A DNA stretch of 64,000 nucleotides from Aulosira sp. FACHB-615 (GTDB lineage Bacteria > Cyanobacteriota > Cyanobacteriia > Cyanobacteriales > Nostocaceae), in the NCBI RefSeq assembly GCF_014698045.1, contig NZ_JACJSE010000020.1, forward strand, positions 48,855-112,854, in the 5' to 3' direction. Below, piece by piece: positions 35,435-43,811 of this stretch (position 1 is the stretch's first letter; each line of letters begins with the position of its first letter). A program made the position numbers and the translations under genes. The notes under the pieces were generated by a model. The model did no database searches. It was not told the origin of the DNA and worked only from the letters and a program-made list of their open reading frames with translations.

Positions 35435-35453
35435 AGGTTAAGAATAGGTAAAA
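35435..35453 (-). promoter_or_regulatory. Pho box (SphR site) upstream of phoX
   Basis: Read on the minus strand: TTTTACCT, ATT, CTTAACCT, then TAG and CTGATTAG. The 8-base units repeat every 11 bases and fit the cyanobacterial SphR consensus recalled as PyTTAAPyPy(T/A). The second unit is a perfect match and the first has one mismatch. The site lies about 50 bases before the phoX ATG. A further CTTAACTG is found about 30 bases upstream. Confidence 0.75.
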
Positions 35454-35520
35454 ATTCAGTGAAATCTAACTCAGTTAAGCAAGTTTTAACTTTTTGGTAT
35501 TTCAAAATACCAGTCAGTTC

Positions 35521-35553
35521 AGATCCCCGACTTCTTAAAGAAGTCGGGGATCT
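35521..35553. repeat. 33-bp inverted repeat, copy 5
   Basis: AGATCCCCGACTTCTT and AAGAAGTCGGGGATCT, perfect 15-16-bp arms with almost no loop. It lies between phoU and phoX, upstream of the Pho box. An AGAATTGGG...CCCAATTCT inverted repeat follows at 35580-35612. Confidence 0.92.
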
Positions 35554-35579
35554 CTTGATTCCTCAGCTAAAAAAATCGA

Positions 35580-35612
35580 GAATTGGAACTTTATATATCC
35601 CAATTCTCGATT
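35580..35612 (-). terminator. Hairpin after phoU, possible terminator
   Basis: AGAATTGG and CCAATTCT, extended by CGAGAATTG/CAATTCTCG, pair around AACTTTATAT; T runs lie on both sides (AAAAAATCGAG and CTCGATTTTTTT). It lies between phoU and phoX, so it would end the sphR-sphS-phoU transcript before phoX. Confidence 0.65.
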
Positions 35613-35773
35613 TTTTTATGTTGTATTTAGTCACAAAATATTTGCTAAATCATCAATTCCATAATGTGGAAAAATCTCAAAAACCCATATTTGATTTGGG
35701 GAAAAATCAATACAGCTACTCCCCATTCCCTACTCCCTGTCTACACAAATAAATTCGGCAATCAAACCTATTA

Positions 35774-36439
35774 TTAACCTCGTTGACCAGTGACAATATA
35801 TGCTACTCTCTGACCAATATTAGTAGCGTGATCTGCCATCCGTTCCAAACAACGAATTGCTAGTGCTAACAAAATAATTGGCTCCACCACTCCAGGAATA
35901 TCCCGTTGTTGAGCTAAAGTTTGATAAAGGCGATCATACGCATTATCTACCGCATCATCTAAGTGCTTAATTCCTCGTCCACCAGCTTCATCTAAATCAG
36001 CCAAAGCTACCAAGCTAGTTGCTAACATTGCTTGGGCATGGTGTGACATGATTTCAATTTCTGGTAAAGATGTATGAGGTGGATAAGGGAAAAGTTTAAC
36101 TGCTATTTTGCCTAAATCTTTAGCATAATCTCCTATCCGTTCTAAATCTCGGACTAATTGCATAAAAGCACTCAAACAGCGCAAATCTTGGGCTGTTGGT
36201 GCTTGAGTCATGATGGCTGTACAGTCTGATTCTATTTGTCTATAAAAACGGTCAATTTTTTTATCTAATTGGGGGAGTTCTTCAGCAGCCGTAAGGTTAC
36301 GAGCAAATAACGCTTGGTGGCTGAGGCGAAATGATTGTTCTACCAAAGCTCCCATACGTAAAACATCTCGTTCTAAGCGCCTGATGGCACGCGCCAACTG
36401 AGAACTGTCAGGGTTGGGATTATAAACGACAGCTTCCAC
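35774..36439 (-). CDS. phoU: Phosphate transport/signalling regulator PhoU
   Basis: A 221-residue PhoU with two PhoU repeats: RAIRRLERDVLRMGALVEQSF then LSAFMQLVRDLERIGDYAKDLGKI (about 100) and LALAIRCLERMADHATNIGQRV (about 190). It damps the SphS kinase when phosphate is abundant and links to the Pst transporter. The frame is open back to 36502, which would overlap sphS by 35 bases. However, the conserved N-terminus starts at the GTG at 36439 (VEAVVYNPNPDSSQ), so I take that start; it leaves a 28-base gap. Third gene of the sphR-sphS-phoU set. Confidence 0.9.
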   Translation of the reverse strand: MEAVVYNPNPDSSQLARAIRRLERDVLRMGALVEQSFRLSHQALFARNLTAAEELPQLDKKIDRFYRQIESDCTAIMTQAPTAQDLRCLSAFMQLVRDLERIGDYAKDLGKIAVKLFPYPPHTSLPEIEIMSHHAQAMLATSLVALADLDEAGGRGIKHLDDAVDNAYDRLYQTLAQQRDIPGVVEPIILLALAIRCLERMADHATNIGQRVAYIVTGQRG

Positions 36440-36467
36440 ACTTGTATTCTCAAAAGTGAAGATACTA

Positions 36468-37793
36468 TTAACTATAGTCTTGGCTTTGAGAGTTCGCCAC
36501 AACTTCGGGAAGTATCACCTGCATCCAAGCACCACCTGTTTGGGGGTGATTCATGGCTTTAATGGAACCACCGTGAGCTAAGAGAATTTGCCGGACGATC
36601 GCTAAACCCAAACCATTGCCGACAATAGAACCAATGGAATTATCTTGTAAGGGGGAATGTGTTCTAGCTTTATCTCCCCGATAAAATCGCTCAAAAATAT
36701 GTGGTAAATCGGCTTCGGAAAAACCTGCCCCAGCATCAATTAAATTTATTTCTAACAAGGGAGATATCGAATTATTTTGATGATTGTCTTCAGAAAATTT
36801 AATCTTTGCTTCTACTTGAATGTTGGTGCTAGGAGAACTGTATTTAATACTATTGTCAAGCAAATTTAAAAAAACTTGATAAATTCTGGCTTGATCAGCT
36901 TTTACCCAAATATCTTCCGGCCCAGAATAGTGCAGCGACAGGTGTTGTCTTTGTGCTAAGGGTTCTAAGGTTTCCCAAACCGATGTAATCAGCGATCGCA
37001 ATTCCACTGGTTCTAAATGCAATTGCATGGTTGGGTTAGCTTCGATTTGCGTTAGTTCTAACCAGCCTTGGACTAAGCTAATTAATCGGTCAACTTCTTG
37101 CATCAAGCGGTCAACCCAACGGTTTAAGGGTGGTTCTAGGCGATGTTGTAAGGTTTCTGCAACCAGGCGAATGGAAGTTAAGGGTGTTCTGAGTTCATGG
37201 GCTAAATCAGAAAATGAGCGATCGCGTTCTTGATTTACGTCTAAAAGTGGTTGACGATTTTCTAAAAATACGCCTACTTGACCATTGGGTAAGGGTAAGC
37301 CAGAGGCGCGTAAGGTCATAGACTTGATTGTAGGTAGTTCGGCTGGATTGTCGGATGAGGGATGAAATAACCATTCTTTGGTTTGGGGTTTTTGGCGATC
37401 GCGTGTTTGTTCCACCAACCGATCTAATTCATAGGAACGCACCAATTCTAACAGCAAGCGCACCTGTCCCGGTTGCCATCGTTGCAGAGATAAAATTTCT
37501 CGCGCTTGTTCGTTGCACCACAGCAATTGATTTTCTTCATCTACTTGCAAGTATCCTATGGGTGCAAAATCCAATAGGTCTTGATAAGTTTGTAGGGATT
37601 GCTGTAAATCTTGGCGCTGCTGTTGTAATGTCTTGATTTCCTGACGCAAACGAGGTAATAGCGGTAGAGCTACATCTGTAGAACTAGAGTAGGGTTGAAG
37701 AACTCTCCCCAAGTAACGGTTTAATTGAATCTGTTGCCAAATCCAAAACCCTATACCTACCGCCAAACCTAGAATTAATCCCAATAAGAACAT
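36468..37793 (-). CDS. sphS: Phosphate sensor histidine kinase SphS
   Basis: A 441-residue kinase. It has one N-terminal membrane helix (about residues 3-22), a PAS domain (about 70-180, FAPIGYLQVDEENQLLWCN) and a HisKA domain with the phosphoacceptor His199 in SDLAHELRTPLTSIRL. The ATPase has the N box VFLNLLDNSIKYSS, G1 LIDAGAGFSEADLP and G2 GNGLGLAIVRQI. It is homologous to PhoR/SphS, which lacks a periplasmic sensor and relies on PhoU and Pst for input. SphR lies just upstream (60-base gap) and PhoU downstream. Confidence 0.9.
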   Translation of the reverse strand: MFLLGLILGLAVGIGFWIWQQIQLNRYLGRVLQPYSSSTDVALPLLPRLRQEIKTLQQQRQDLQQSLQTYQDLLDFAPIGYLQVDEENQLLWCNEQAREILSLQRWQPGQVRLLLELVRSYELDRLVEQTRDRQKPQTKEWLFHPSSDNPAELPTIKSMTLRASGLPLPNGQVGVFLENRQPLLDVNQERDRSFSDLAHELRTPLTSIRLVAETLQHRLEPPLNRWVDRLMQEVDRLISLVQGWLELTQIEANPTMQLHLEPVELRSLITSVWETLEPLAQRQHLSLHYSGPEDIWVKADQARIYQVFLNLLDNSIKYSSPSTNIQVEAKIKFSEDNHQNNSISPLLEINLIDAGAGFSEADLPHIFERFYRGDKARTHSPLQDNSIGSIVGNGLGLAIVRQILLAHGGSIKAMNHPQTGGAWMQVILPEVVANSQSQDYS

Positions 37794-37853
37794 TGTGAGT
37801 CCCAGTTGCTAGTTGCGTCGTAATTAATAAAAACTAACAACTATCTTCACCAA

Positions 37854-38606
37854 TTATCCGAAACGATAGCCAAATCCTCTTACAGTCACAATATATTCGG
37901 GGTGGCTAGGATCTAACTCTAACTTCTCCCGCAACCAGCGAATGTGAACATCTACAGTCTTGCTATCCCCAACGAAATCTGGCCCCCAAACCTGATCTAA
38001 CAACTGTTCCCGCGACCAAACTCGCCGCGCATAACTCATAAACAATTCCAACAACCGAAATTCTTTTGGGGAAAGATTAACTTCTTGACCCCGCACTAGT
38101 ACCCGACATTCTTGGGGGTTTAAGGTCACGTCTTTGTATTTCAGAACGGGTAATTGCGGTAAAGTGCTTAAACGTTGACGACGCAACAAGGCGCGACAAC
38201 GAGCCACTAATTCCCGCATACTAAATGGTTTGGTGAGATAGTCATCTGCACCAACTTCTAAACCCAACACGCGATCGGTTTCACTTCCCTTGGCACTCAG
38301 CATCAAAATCGGCACTGGATTGCCTTGATGGCGCAATAAGCGACAAATATCTAAACCATTGATTTGCGGCAACATCAAGTCAAGAATCACCAAATCAAAA
38401 GGGAACTCACCGGAGTTGGGTTCAACACTTTTGAGATACTCGATCGCAACCCTGCCATCTGGCGCTGTCACGACCCCGTAACCTTCCTCCTCCAATGCTA
38501 CAGAGAGCATCTCTTGGATTAACTCTTCATCTTCTACCACTAGAATCTGACTTGTGTGTCCGATATCTGCTCTGGCAGAATACTTGGTCGATTCACTGGT
38601 GTACAT
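37854..38606 (-). CDS. sphR: Phosphate response regulator SphR (OmpR/PhoB family)
   Basis: A 250-residue regulator from the ATG at 38606 (a GTG three codons earlier is possible). The receiver shows the acidic pair in VVEDEE, the phosphorylated Asp76 in LVILDLMLPQ, Thr/Ser in MLSAKGS and Lys in DDYLTKPF. A winged-helix domain follows (VNLSPKEFRLLELFMSYARRVWSREQLLDQVWG, then VDVHIRWLREKLE). It activates phosphate-starvation genes such as phoX by binding Pho boxes. First gene of sphR-sphS-phoU. No Pho box was found ahead of it, so autoregulation is unclear. Confidence 0.92.
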   Translation of the reverse strand: MYTSESTKYSARADIGHTSQILVVEDEELIQEMLSVALEEEGYGVVTAPDGRVAIEYLKSVEPNSGEFPFDLVILDLMLPQINGLDICRLLRHQGNPVPILMLSAKGSETDRVLGLEVGADDYLTKPFSMRELVARCRALLRRQRLSTLPQLPVLKYKDVTLNPQECRVLVRGQEVNLSPKEFRLLELFMSYARRVWSREQLLDQVWGPDFVGDSKTVDVHIRWLREKLELDPSHPEYIVTVRGFGYRFG

Positions 38607-38615
38607 TGATATCAC

Positions 38616-39204
38616 AAAAGTCTGCCCTGTGCTTGTATCAATATTGAGAAACGAGTCAATTATCTAATCTCTCGGTGCATTCACTGTCGCACCTGAGCAA
38701 ATTACTTTGCAAAAAGTAACATATATAACAGTCATGTCTACAAAACATTATAAAGCAAGTTTGTTGCATATTAGCAAAAAACTCGTTGTCAAACTTCACA
38801 CTCAAATGTTATGGAGTTTGCTGTTATCTGCTACTAGTTGCAGACTAGGTGATTCTACACTGCTACATCGCCGAAAAACAAGCTTTTCACGTCAGCCATC
38901 ACTCTCTCTTGACAAGGGCAAGAGAGTTTGAGTATACTTGTTAGTACAAATTTACTATATACAAGCGATCGCAGTATTAGGGAAGGACATTTAAAGCCTT
39001 CTGCCTTCTACTAACTAGAAGCCATACCAACAACTAAAGCAGTACGGTTAATTGACATCGTACTGGATTTTAAGTATTTCTTTATTCCAGTATTTGTACT
39101 GAACAAAAATCACTGTGTTAAAGGTTACTCTGATGTCTGCATAGGGTAGCTATTGGTATGGTTTGCTACCTGTTCAATTCATTGCTAATTAAGGGAGTTT
39201 GAGT
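38616..39204. other. Intergenic region between sphR and the coiled-coil genes
   Basis: It should hold the divergent promoters of sphR and of the coiled-coil pair. An open frame at 38707-38931 has no coding character. No repeat of the families noted elsewhere is present. Confidence 0.4.
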
Positions 39205-40188
39205 ATGACTTCAGTTGCAGTTAAAGACAGTAAACAGCAACTAATACAAGCATTTCAACAAATTTTAGCTGAACAAAAAAAATTAGAATCAAAAATTGCG
39301 ACTAAACAAGAAGAAGCTGAAAAAGCCAAAAACCAAGAAATTTTAACTGCGGCTTCTACATATACAGTTGATAGCATTGTTAAAGGTTTAGCCGATTTAC
39401 AACTTGAATTTGGTAGTATTGTCACCTCTTTATCAGAAAAACTGGCAAAAGAAAACTCCAAATTAGATGAACTCAACCGAGCGATAGAAATTGCTACTCA
39501 AAACCTTCAAGAACTGCAAAGAATTAGAATTGTTGCAGATACATTAGATATTCTTACTCAAGAACATCAAGAAAAGTTAAAAACTTTAGAACAAGATACC
39601 GCCAGTAAACAAGAATCTATTGAAAAAGAAATTGCTCTCAAACGTAAAGAATGGCAAAAAGAGCAGTCAGAATATGAAGAAGCTATCACAGCATACAATG
39701 ATACAACTAATAAAGAACGTCAACGAGAACAAGAAGAATATCAATATAAATTAGAAACTACTCGTAAGCTCAACACCGATGCTTACGAAGCCAAAAAACG
39801 CACCTCAGAAAGAGATATCCAAGAAAAGACACAGGAAAAAGAAAAAGACTGGACTGAACGGGAGAAAGTTTTATCTAGTAATCAAGCTTTATTTAAAGAA
39901 TATCAGCAAAAAGTAGCGGCTTTCCCCACTGAATTGGAAGAAGCCGTGAAAAAAGCGCGAGAAGAAGCAATTAAAGAAACTAGTCAAAAAGCCAAAATTG
40001 AAGCTGATTTATTTGAGAAAGAATGGGAATCTACCAAGCAAAGCTATGAACTCAAAATCCAAAGCTTAGAACAGACAATTACCAAGCAAACTGAACAAAT
40101 CGAAAGTATTTCTACCCAATTACAAGCCACTCTGAAGCAAGCGCAAGATTTAGCTATGAGAGCTTTTGGTAATTCTGCTGCTAAATAG
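39205..40188 (+). CDS. Long coiled-coil protein, paralogue 1
   Basis: A 327-residue protein with no recognised domain. After a short N-terminus and KDSKQQLIQAFQQILAEQKKLESK, residues 45-85 (TVDSIVKGLADLQLEFGSIVTSLSEKLA) form a conserved helical module, and the rest is a long charged coiled coil to the C-terminus (LQATLKQAQDLAMRAFGNSA). No signal peptide or membrane segment is seen. AAGGGAG lies 7 bases before the ATG at 39205 (an in-frame TTG at 39199 is not needed). The next gene is a paralogue, 42 bases downstream, with strong similarity in the middle (LQLEFGS versus IQLGFGS) and in the final helix. Confidence 0.85.
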   Translation: MTSVAVKDSKQQLIQAFQQILAEQKKLESKIATKQEEAEKAKNQEILTAASTYTVDSIVKGLADLQLEFGSIVTSLSEKLAKENSKLDELNRAIEIATQNLQELQRIRIVADTLDILTQEHQEKLKTLEQDTASKQESIEKEIALKRKEWQKEQSEYEEAITAYNDTTNKERQREQEEYQYKLETTRKLNTDAYEAKKRTSERDIQEKTQEKEKDWTEREKVLSSNQALFKEYQQKVAAFPTELEEAVKKAREEAIKETSQKAKIEADLFEKEWESTKQSYELKIQSLEQTITKQTEQIESISTQLQATLKQAQDLAMRAFGNSAAK

Positions 40189-40230
40189 ATAATTCTTATC
40201 TGAGTAATTTAGAATCATTGGAGGTTAAAT

Positions 40231-41316
40231 ATGGCTAGTAAAAAACTCACAGATAAGAATACTAAAGCAGAAATTCTGCAAGCTTATGAAGAGTTATCTA
40301 AAGAAACATCAGGGCTAAAAACTCAACTAAATCAAGCCTTAAAAGCAAATCAAAATACCAACGTAGAAAAGCCAAAAGTAGAACAAAATACAACTATCAC
40401 TATGACTCAGCCTGCAACTATCCAACAAAAGATGAATTATACAATTGAAAGTTTAGCTAAAATTCAATTGGGCTTTGGTAGTGCGGCAAATGAGTTATCA
40501 GAACAGTTAACCACCCAAGCCTCTAAATTAGGAGAAATTAGGCAATCTGTAGAAACAGAAATTACCGCCTTAAAACAATTACATAATTTAGAAGTTGGTG
40601 AAGATACATTAGATACTTTGATTACAGCCTATGAAGATAATTCTAAGGCATATCAAGAAGAATATAATCAGCGTTATGAAATATTATCACAAGAAATACT
40701 TGAGCAACGTATTACTTGGCAAAAAGAACAGGACGAATATAAGCAATCAATTAAAGAACGCAATGATAATTTAAATAAAACCCGACAACGAGACACAGCC
40801 GAGTATAAATATGATTTGGAGTTGCAACGCAAATTAGAATCTGATGAATATGAACAAACTCAAAAAACTTTATACAAGCAGTTAGAAGAATTTCAACAAG
40901 AAACAGAAAAGCAATGGGCTGAAAAGGAAAAACAAATTGCAGAACGCGAAAAGCAGTTTGAAGAAGCGAAAGCAAAGGTAGAAGCATTCCCGAAAGAGAA
41001 AGAAGCAGCCATCAAAAAAGCTACAGAAGAAGGTAAAGGAATCGCTCATTACCAAGCCAAGGTAAAATCTGATTTATATGGGAAAGAAGTCGAAGGACAG
41101 AAGCGTTTTTATGAGCAGAGATTACAATCTTTAGAACAGACTATCACTAATCAAGAAACACGGATTCAAAATCTATCGAAACAATTAGACTCTGCATTGA
41201 AACAAGTCCAAGATTTAGCAGTTAAGGCAATTGAAGGAACTGCAAATGTCAATTCTTACCAAGCAATTAAAGAGATTGCGTTAGAACAAGCAAAAAGTCA
41301 GGTGAAGAATAAATAA
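40231..41316 (+). CDS. Long coiled-coil protein, paralogue 2
   Basis: A 361-residue paralogue of the preceding protein. Shared features are the NTKAEILQAYEEL start (N-terminal DSKQQLIQAFQQIL in the other), the YTIESLAKIQLGFGSAANELSEQL module (about residues 68-95), the charged coiled coil, and the end QLDSALKQVQDLAVKAIEG; the tail after that is longer here (SYQAIKEIALEQAKSQVKNK). A perfect GGAGG lies before the ATG. Together the pair could build a two-component filament or spacer in the cytoplasm; no partner is evident. A perfect 12-bp inverted repeat follows the stop. Confidence 0.85.
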   Translation: MASKKLTDKNTKAEILQAYEELSKETSGLKTQLNQALKANQNTNVEKPKVEQNTTITMTQPATIQQKMNYTIESLAKIQLGFGSAANELSEQLTTQASKLGEIRQSVETEITALKQLHNLEVGEDTLDTLITAYEDNSKAYQEEYNQRYEILSQEILEQRITWQKEQDEYKQSIKERNDNLNKTRQRDTAEYKYDLELQRKLESDEYEQTQKTLYKQLEEFQQETEKQWAEKEKQIAEREKQFEEAKAKVEAFPKEKEAAIKKATEEGKGIAHYQAKVKSDLYGKEVEGQKRFYEQRLQSLEQTITNQETRIQNLSKQLDSALKQVQDLAVKAIEGTANVNSYQAIKEIALEQAKSQVKNK

Positions 41317-41326
41317 AAATTAATTT

Positions 41327-41353
41327 AGAGACGTAATTCTAAATTACGTCTCT
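41327..41353 (+). terminator. Perfect inverted repeat after the coiled-coil pair
   Basis: AGAGACGTAATT and AATTACGTCTCT form a 12-bp perfect stem with a 3-base loop, 10 bases after the stop. It may act as a terminator, although it belongs to a dispersed AGAGACG...CGTCTCT repeat family also seen at 41597 and 41932. Confidence 0.7.
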
Positions 41354-41392
41354 ACTATTTAGGCATAATTTGTAGTCAATAATTATTGATAA

Positions 41393-41506
41393 TCAGGGTT
41401 CGGTTTTATTCGGTTTACCATTGTTCAGAGGTTTCTTGCGGGGCGTTACGCTTTCATTAGATTTTTTGTTGGGTTGGGGGTTGGGGTTTGATTTTTGGTT
41501 AGACAT
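41393..41506 (-). CDS. Microprotein with KPLNNGKPNKTEP motif (37 residues)
   Basis: This very short frame starts at an ATG at 41506: MSNQKSNPNPQP, then a basic middle and RKKPLNNGKPNKTEP at the very end. The protein at 41706-41831 carries RQKPRNNGKPRQTEP, matching it at 10 of 15 positions. Such a match between two neighbouring short frames is unlikely by chance, hence it is probably expressed. It is rich in Asn, Lys and Pro and has no membrane segment. It is not a recognised family to me. The evidence for coding is only the paralogy. Confidence 0.45.
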   Translation of the reverse strand: MSNQKSNPNPQPNKKSNESVTPRKKPLNNGKPNKTEP

Positions 41507-41596
41507 AATACTGTGGAATTAACTCTATATTGACATACAACAAGAATATTACTGAATCCAGAAATTAGTCAAAAAATTTACATATAAAAATAAAAA

Positions 41597-41622
41597 AGAG
41601 ACGCGGTTATACTTGCGCCTCT
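41597..41622. repeat. Inverted repeat of the AGAGACG family
   Basis: AGAGACGC and GCGCCTCT form an 8-bp stem with one mismatch and a 10-base loop, between the two microprotein genes. Confidence 0.5.
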
Positions 41623-41705
41623 AGATAGAGAAGAAACCCAATATTGTAAAAAATTAAAAGTTTTAGTAAATGTGATTGCTATAGTTAGTTAAGTTTTACA
41701 AAAAA

Positions 41706-41831
41706 CTATTCTGGTTTATCAATTTTGTTCGAGTTCTGTTGATTGATTGTGTCAATTTTGCCAATAAACCGAATAGCACCAGGTTCTGTTTGACGTGGCT
41801 TACCGTTATTCCGGGGTTTTTGACGAGTCAT
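41706..41831 (-). CDS. Microprotein with KPRNNGKPRQTEP motif (41 residues)
   Basis: A 41-residue frame from the ATG at 41831: MTRQKPRNNGKPRQTEPGAI, then RFIGKIDTINQQNSNKID. The motif near its start is that of the neighbour's C-terminus, so the two share a KPxNNGKPxxTEP core placed at opposite ends of the protein. The C-terminal half resembles no known protein. It lies about 190 bases from hisA, both on the minus strand and downstream of it. Whether it is translated is inferred only from the shared motif. Confidence 0.45.
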   Translation of the reverse strand: MTRQKPRNNGKPRQTEPGAIRFIGKIDTINQQNSNKIDKPE

Positions 41832-41931
41832 AAGATTACACTGATTGTTCGTAAACTCTTTACTACTTTAATTACAACAGTGTAAATAGCTATTCCGGAA
41901 ATTAGAGACGACGGATAAAGTAGTTGCAGTT

Positions 41932-41959
41932 GTAGAGACGCTGGATACAACGTCTCTAC
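41932..41959. repeat. Inverted repeat GTAGAGACG/CGTCTCTAC
   Basis: Perfect 9-bp arms with a 10-base loop (CTGGATACAA), between the microprotein gene and hisA. It may serve as a terminator for hisA, whose stop lies at 42021. Confidence 0.8.
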
Positions 41960-42020
41960 TTAGGGTGGAGTAGAAACTATGTATGATTGTGTTTAGCCGC
42001 GATTTTAAATCGAACTATTA

Positions 42021-42794
42021 TTAAGCAAAGGAAGAAAAGCCAAGATTTGGTGGTACATCTTGAATGCGTCCTGGGCCGATCGCTCGTAGTGCTTCTTTGA
42101 GTAAAATATCGCCAGTATACAAAGCACGTCCCACAATTGCACCTGTGACACCTAGTGGTTCTAAGGCTAATAAACTCAACAAATCAGTTACCGAACTCAC
42201 ACCACCAGAAGCAATTACGGAGATGGAAATCGCATTGGCGAGTTCGCGTAATGCTTCAATATTGGGGCCGCTGAGAGTACCATCACGGTGAATATCTGTG
42301 TAGATAATGGCTGCTGCACCTAATTCTTGCATTCGCACCGCGAGTTGGGTGGCTAAAACTTCCGAGGTTTCCAACCAACCACGGGTAGCGACTTTCCCAT
42401 TTCGTGCATCAATACCGATGATAATTTGTTGGGGAAATTCTTGGCAGAGTTCTTGGACTAGCTGTGGTTGTTCGACAGCGACAGTTCCTAAGATTGCCCA
42501 TTGTACACCCAAGTTAAACACTTGCTGCACACTAGAGCGATCGCGCAATCCACCACCGATTTCAATTGGTACTGATATTGCTTGAGCGATCGCTTCAATC
42601 GCTTTCAAATTTACTACTTTACCTGCTTTTGCACCATCTAAATCAACTAAATGTAAGCGAGTTGCACCTTGATCTACCCATTGTTTAGCCACATCAACAG
42701 GATTTTCGCTAAAAACTTGGGATTTTTCATAATCTCCCTGATACAGTCGCACACAACGACCTTCAAGTAAATCAATTGCAGGAATTACATCCAT
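42021..42794 (-). CDS. hisA: Phosphoribosylformimino-AICAR-ribotide isomerase
   Basis: A 257-residue (beta/alpha)8 enzyme of histidine synthesis. It isomerises ProFAR to PRFAR. MDVIPAIDLLEGRCVRLYQG carries catalytic Asp8; IIGIDARNGKVATRGW carries the second Asp (about residue 130); ATRLHLVDLDGA and VIASGGVSSVTDLLSL form the phosphate-binding ends. AGGA precedes the ATG. It is a single gene with no other his genes near, as usual in cyanobacteria. A hairpin follows the stop. Confidence 0.94.
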   Translation of the reverse strand: MDVIPAIDLLEGRCVRLYQGDYEKSQVFSENPVDVAKQWVDQGATRLHLVDLDGAKAGKVVNLKAIEAIAQAISVPIEIGGGLRDRSSVQQVFNLGVQWAILGTVAVEQPQLVQELCQEFPQQIIIGIDARNGKVATRGWLETSEVLATQLAVRMQELGAAAIIYTDIHRDGTLSGPNIEALRELANAISISVIASGGVSSVTDLLSLLALEPLGVTGAIVGRALYTGDILLKEALRAIGPGRIQDVPPNLGFSSFA

Positions 42795-42884
42795 TTATCT
42801 TATCCTTGGTTAATTTTTGTTTGAAAAGAGAAGTTATATCTGAGAAATAGAGGGACGGGGTAATGTAACAATATTCTTGAATCC

Positions 42885-43811
42885 CTATTTATTTAGCTGA
42901 TTCACTGCACTATTGCGTTCTCGCTCAATTTGTTTGACTAAACTAGCGGGTAATTGGGATTTTTTAGTCAAAGCTGTGTCAAAATTAGCGATCGCATCTC
43001 GCAGCAACTCTTGACTTTTTTCCCGTTTTCCCTTTTCCCTGAGAATTTGGGCTTTGAGATAATACAACTCTGGGTTATCTGGTGCGCCTTGAATTGCTTG
43101 ATTGGCATAATCTAAGGCTTGAGTATATTGTTTCAAATCTCGGTAGCCGATCGCAATGCCTCTATCTGCCAAATATCTTGGTGCTGCACTTGTCTCTAAC
43201 CGCCCAATTGCCTCATCTGGATTGGCAAAGGGTAAGTTAACAGAAAGCATCAAATCCATGTAGCCTCTGAGTAAATTCAATTCGGGGTCTTTGGGCGAAA
43301 TCGCTTCGGCTTTATCTAAATACTCGTACACCTGGCGCAACCTACCTAAAGCTTGAGTCGCACCTTTCGCCGCACCTTCCCGCGTCACAATTACCGCACC
43401 TTCAAAAAAATGCCCAACGGCGGTGTATAAATTACCACGCAAAGGATCACTAGCAACTAATTTCTGCCCAGCATCTAAAATTTGCTGGCTATATTTATCT
43501 AAACCTGTCATATCCCCCTTGGTGTATGCCAACGATGCTTGCATGGCATAAGCTAAGGGTTCATTTGGTTCTTTTGCTAAGGCTTCTTTGAGGTGACGTT
43601 CCGCTTCGGGATAATTACCTTGTTGGAAAATAGCTTTAAAAGCCGCTTCTGTATGATCGCCAATTTGATGTGCTGCGTTGCGTCCAAAGGGGTCGCCAGC
43701 AAAAGCAGGAGTTACCCAAAGATGAAATGCGATCGCAGTCGTAAAACTTACCTGGGCAATTTTGGTTAATTTAGTAAAAACTATTTTTGCATTGGGAAAT
43801 GGTTGAGTCAT
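42885..43811 (-). CDS. Secreted tetratricopeptide repeat protein
   Basis: A 308-residue protein from the ATG at 43811 (the GTG two codons before is less likely). A hydrophobic N-terminus (about residues 16-35) ends in TPAFAGDP, a likely signal peptidase site. TPR-like repeats follow: GNYPEAERHLKEALAKEPN, then PLAYAMQASLAYTKGD, PRDPELNLLRGYMDL-like SPKDPELNLLRGYM, and LKQYTQALDYANQAIQGAPDN with ELYYLKAQILREKG. It should act in the periplasm or thylakoid lumen as an adaptor; the partner is not evident. It ends 90 bases beyond the hisA start, in the same direction. Confidence 0.85.
   Translation of the reverse strand: MTQPFPNAKIVFTKLTKIAQVSFTTAIAFHLWVTPAFAGDPFGRNAAHQIGDHTEAAFKAIFQQGNYPEAERHLKEALAKEPNEPLAYAMQASLAYTKGDMTGLDKYSQQILDAGQKLVASDPLRGNLYTAVGHFFEGAVIVTREGAAKGATQALGRLRQVYEYLDKAEAISPKDPELNLLRGYMDLMLSVNLPFANPDEAIGRLETSAAPRYLADRGIAIGYRDLKQYTQALDYANQAIQGAPDNPELYYLKAQILREKGKREKSQELLRDAIANFDTALTKKSQLPASLVKQIERERNSAVNQLNK

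Noticed and set aside
36440..36502. PhoU start at 36502, overlapping sphS
   Set aside because: The extra residues are not conserved in PhoU, whereas a GTG at 36439 starts the conserved protein without overlap.
38707..38931. 74-residue plus-strand frame in the intergenic region
   Set aside because: No coding character or ribosome-binding site, and composition like the surrounding non-coding DNA.
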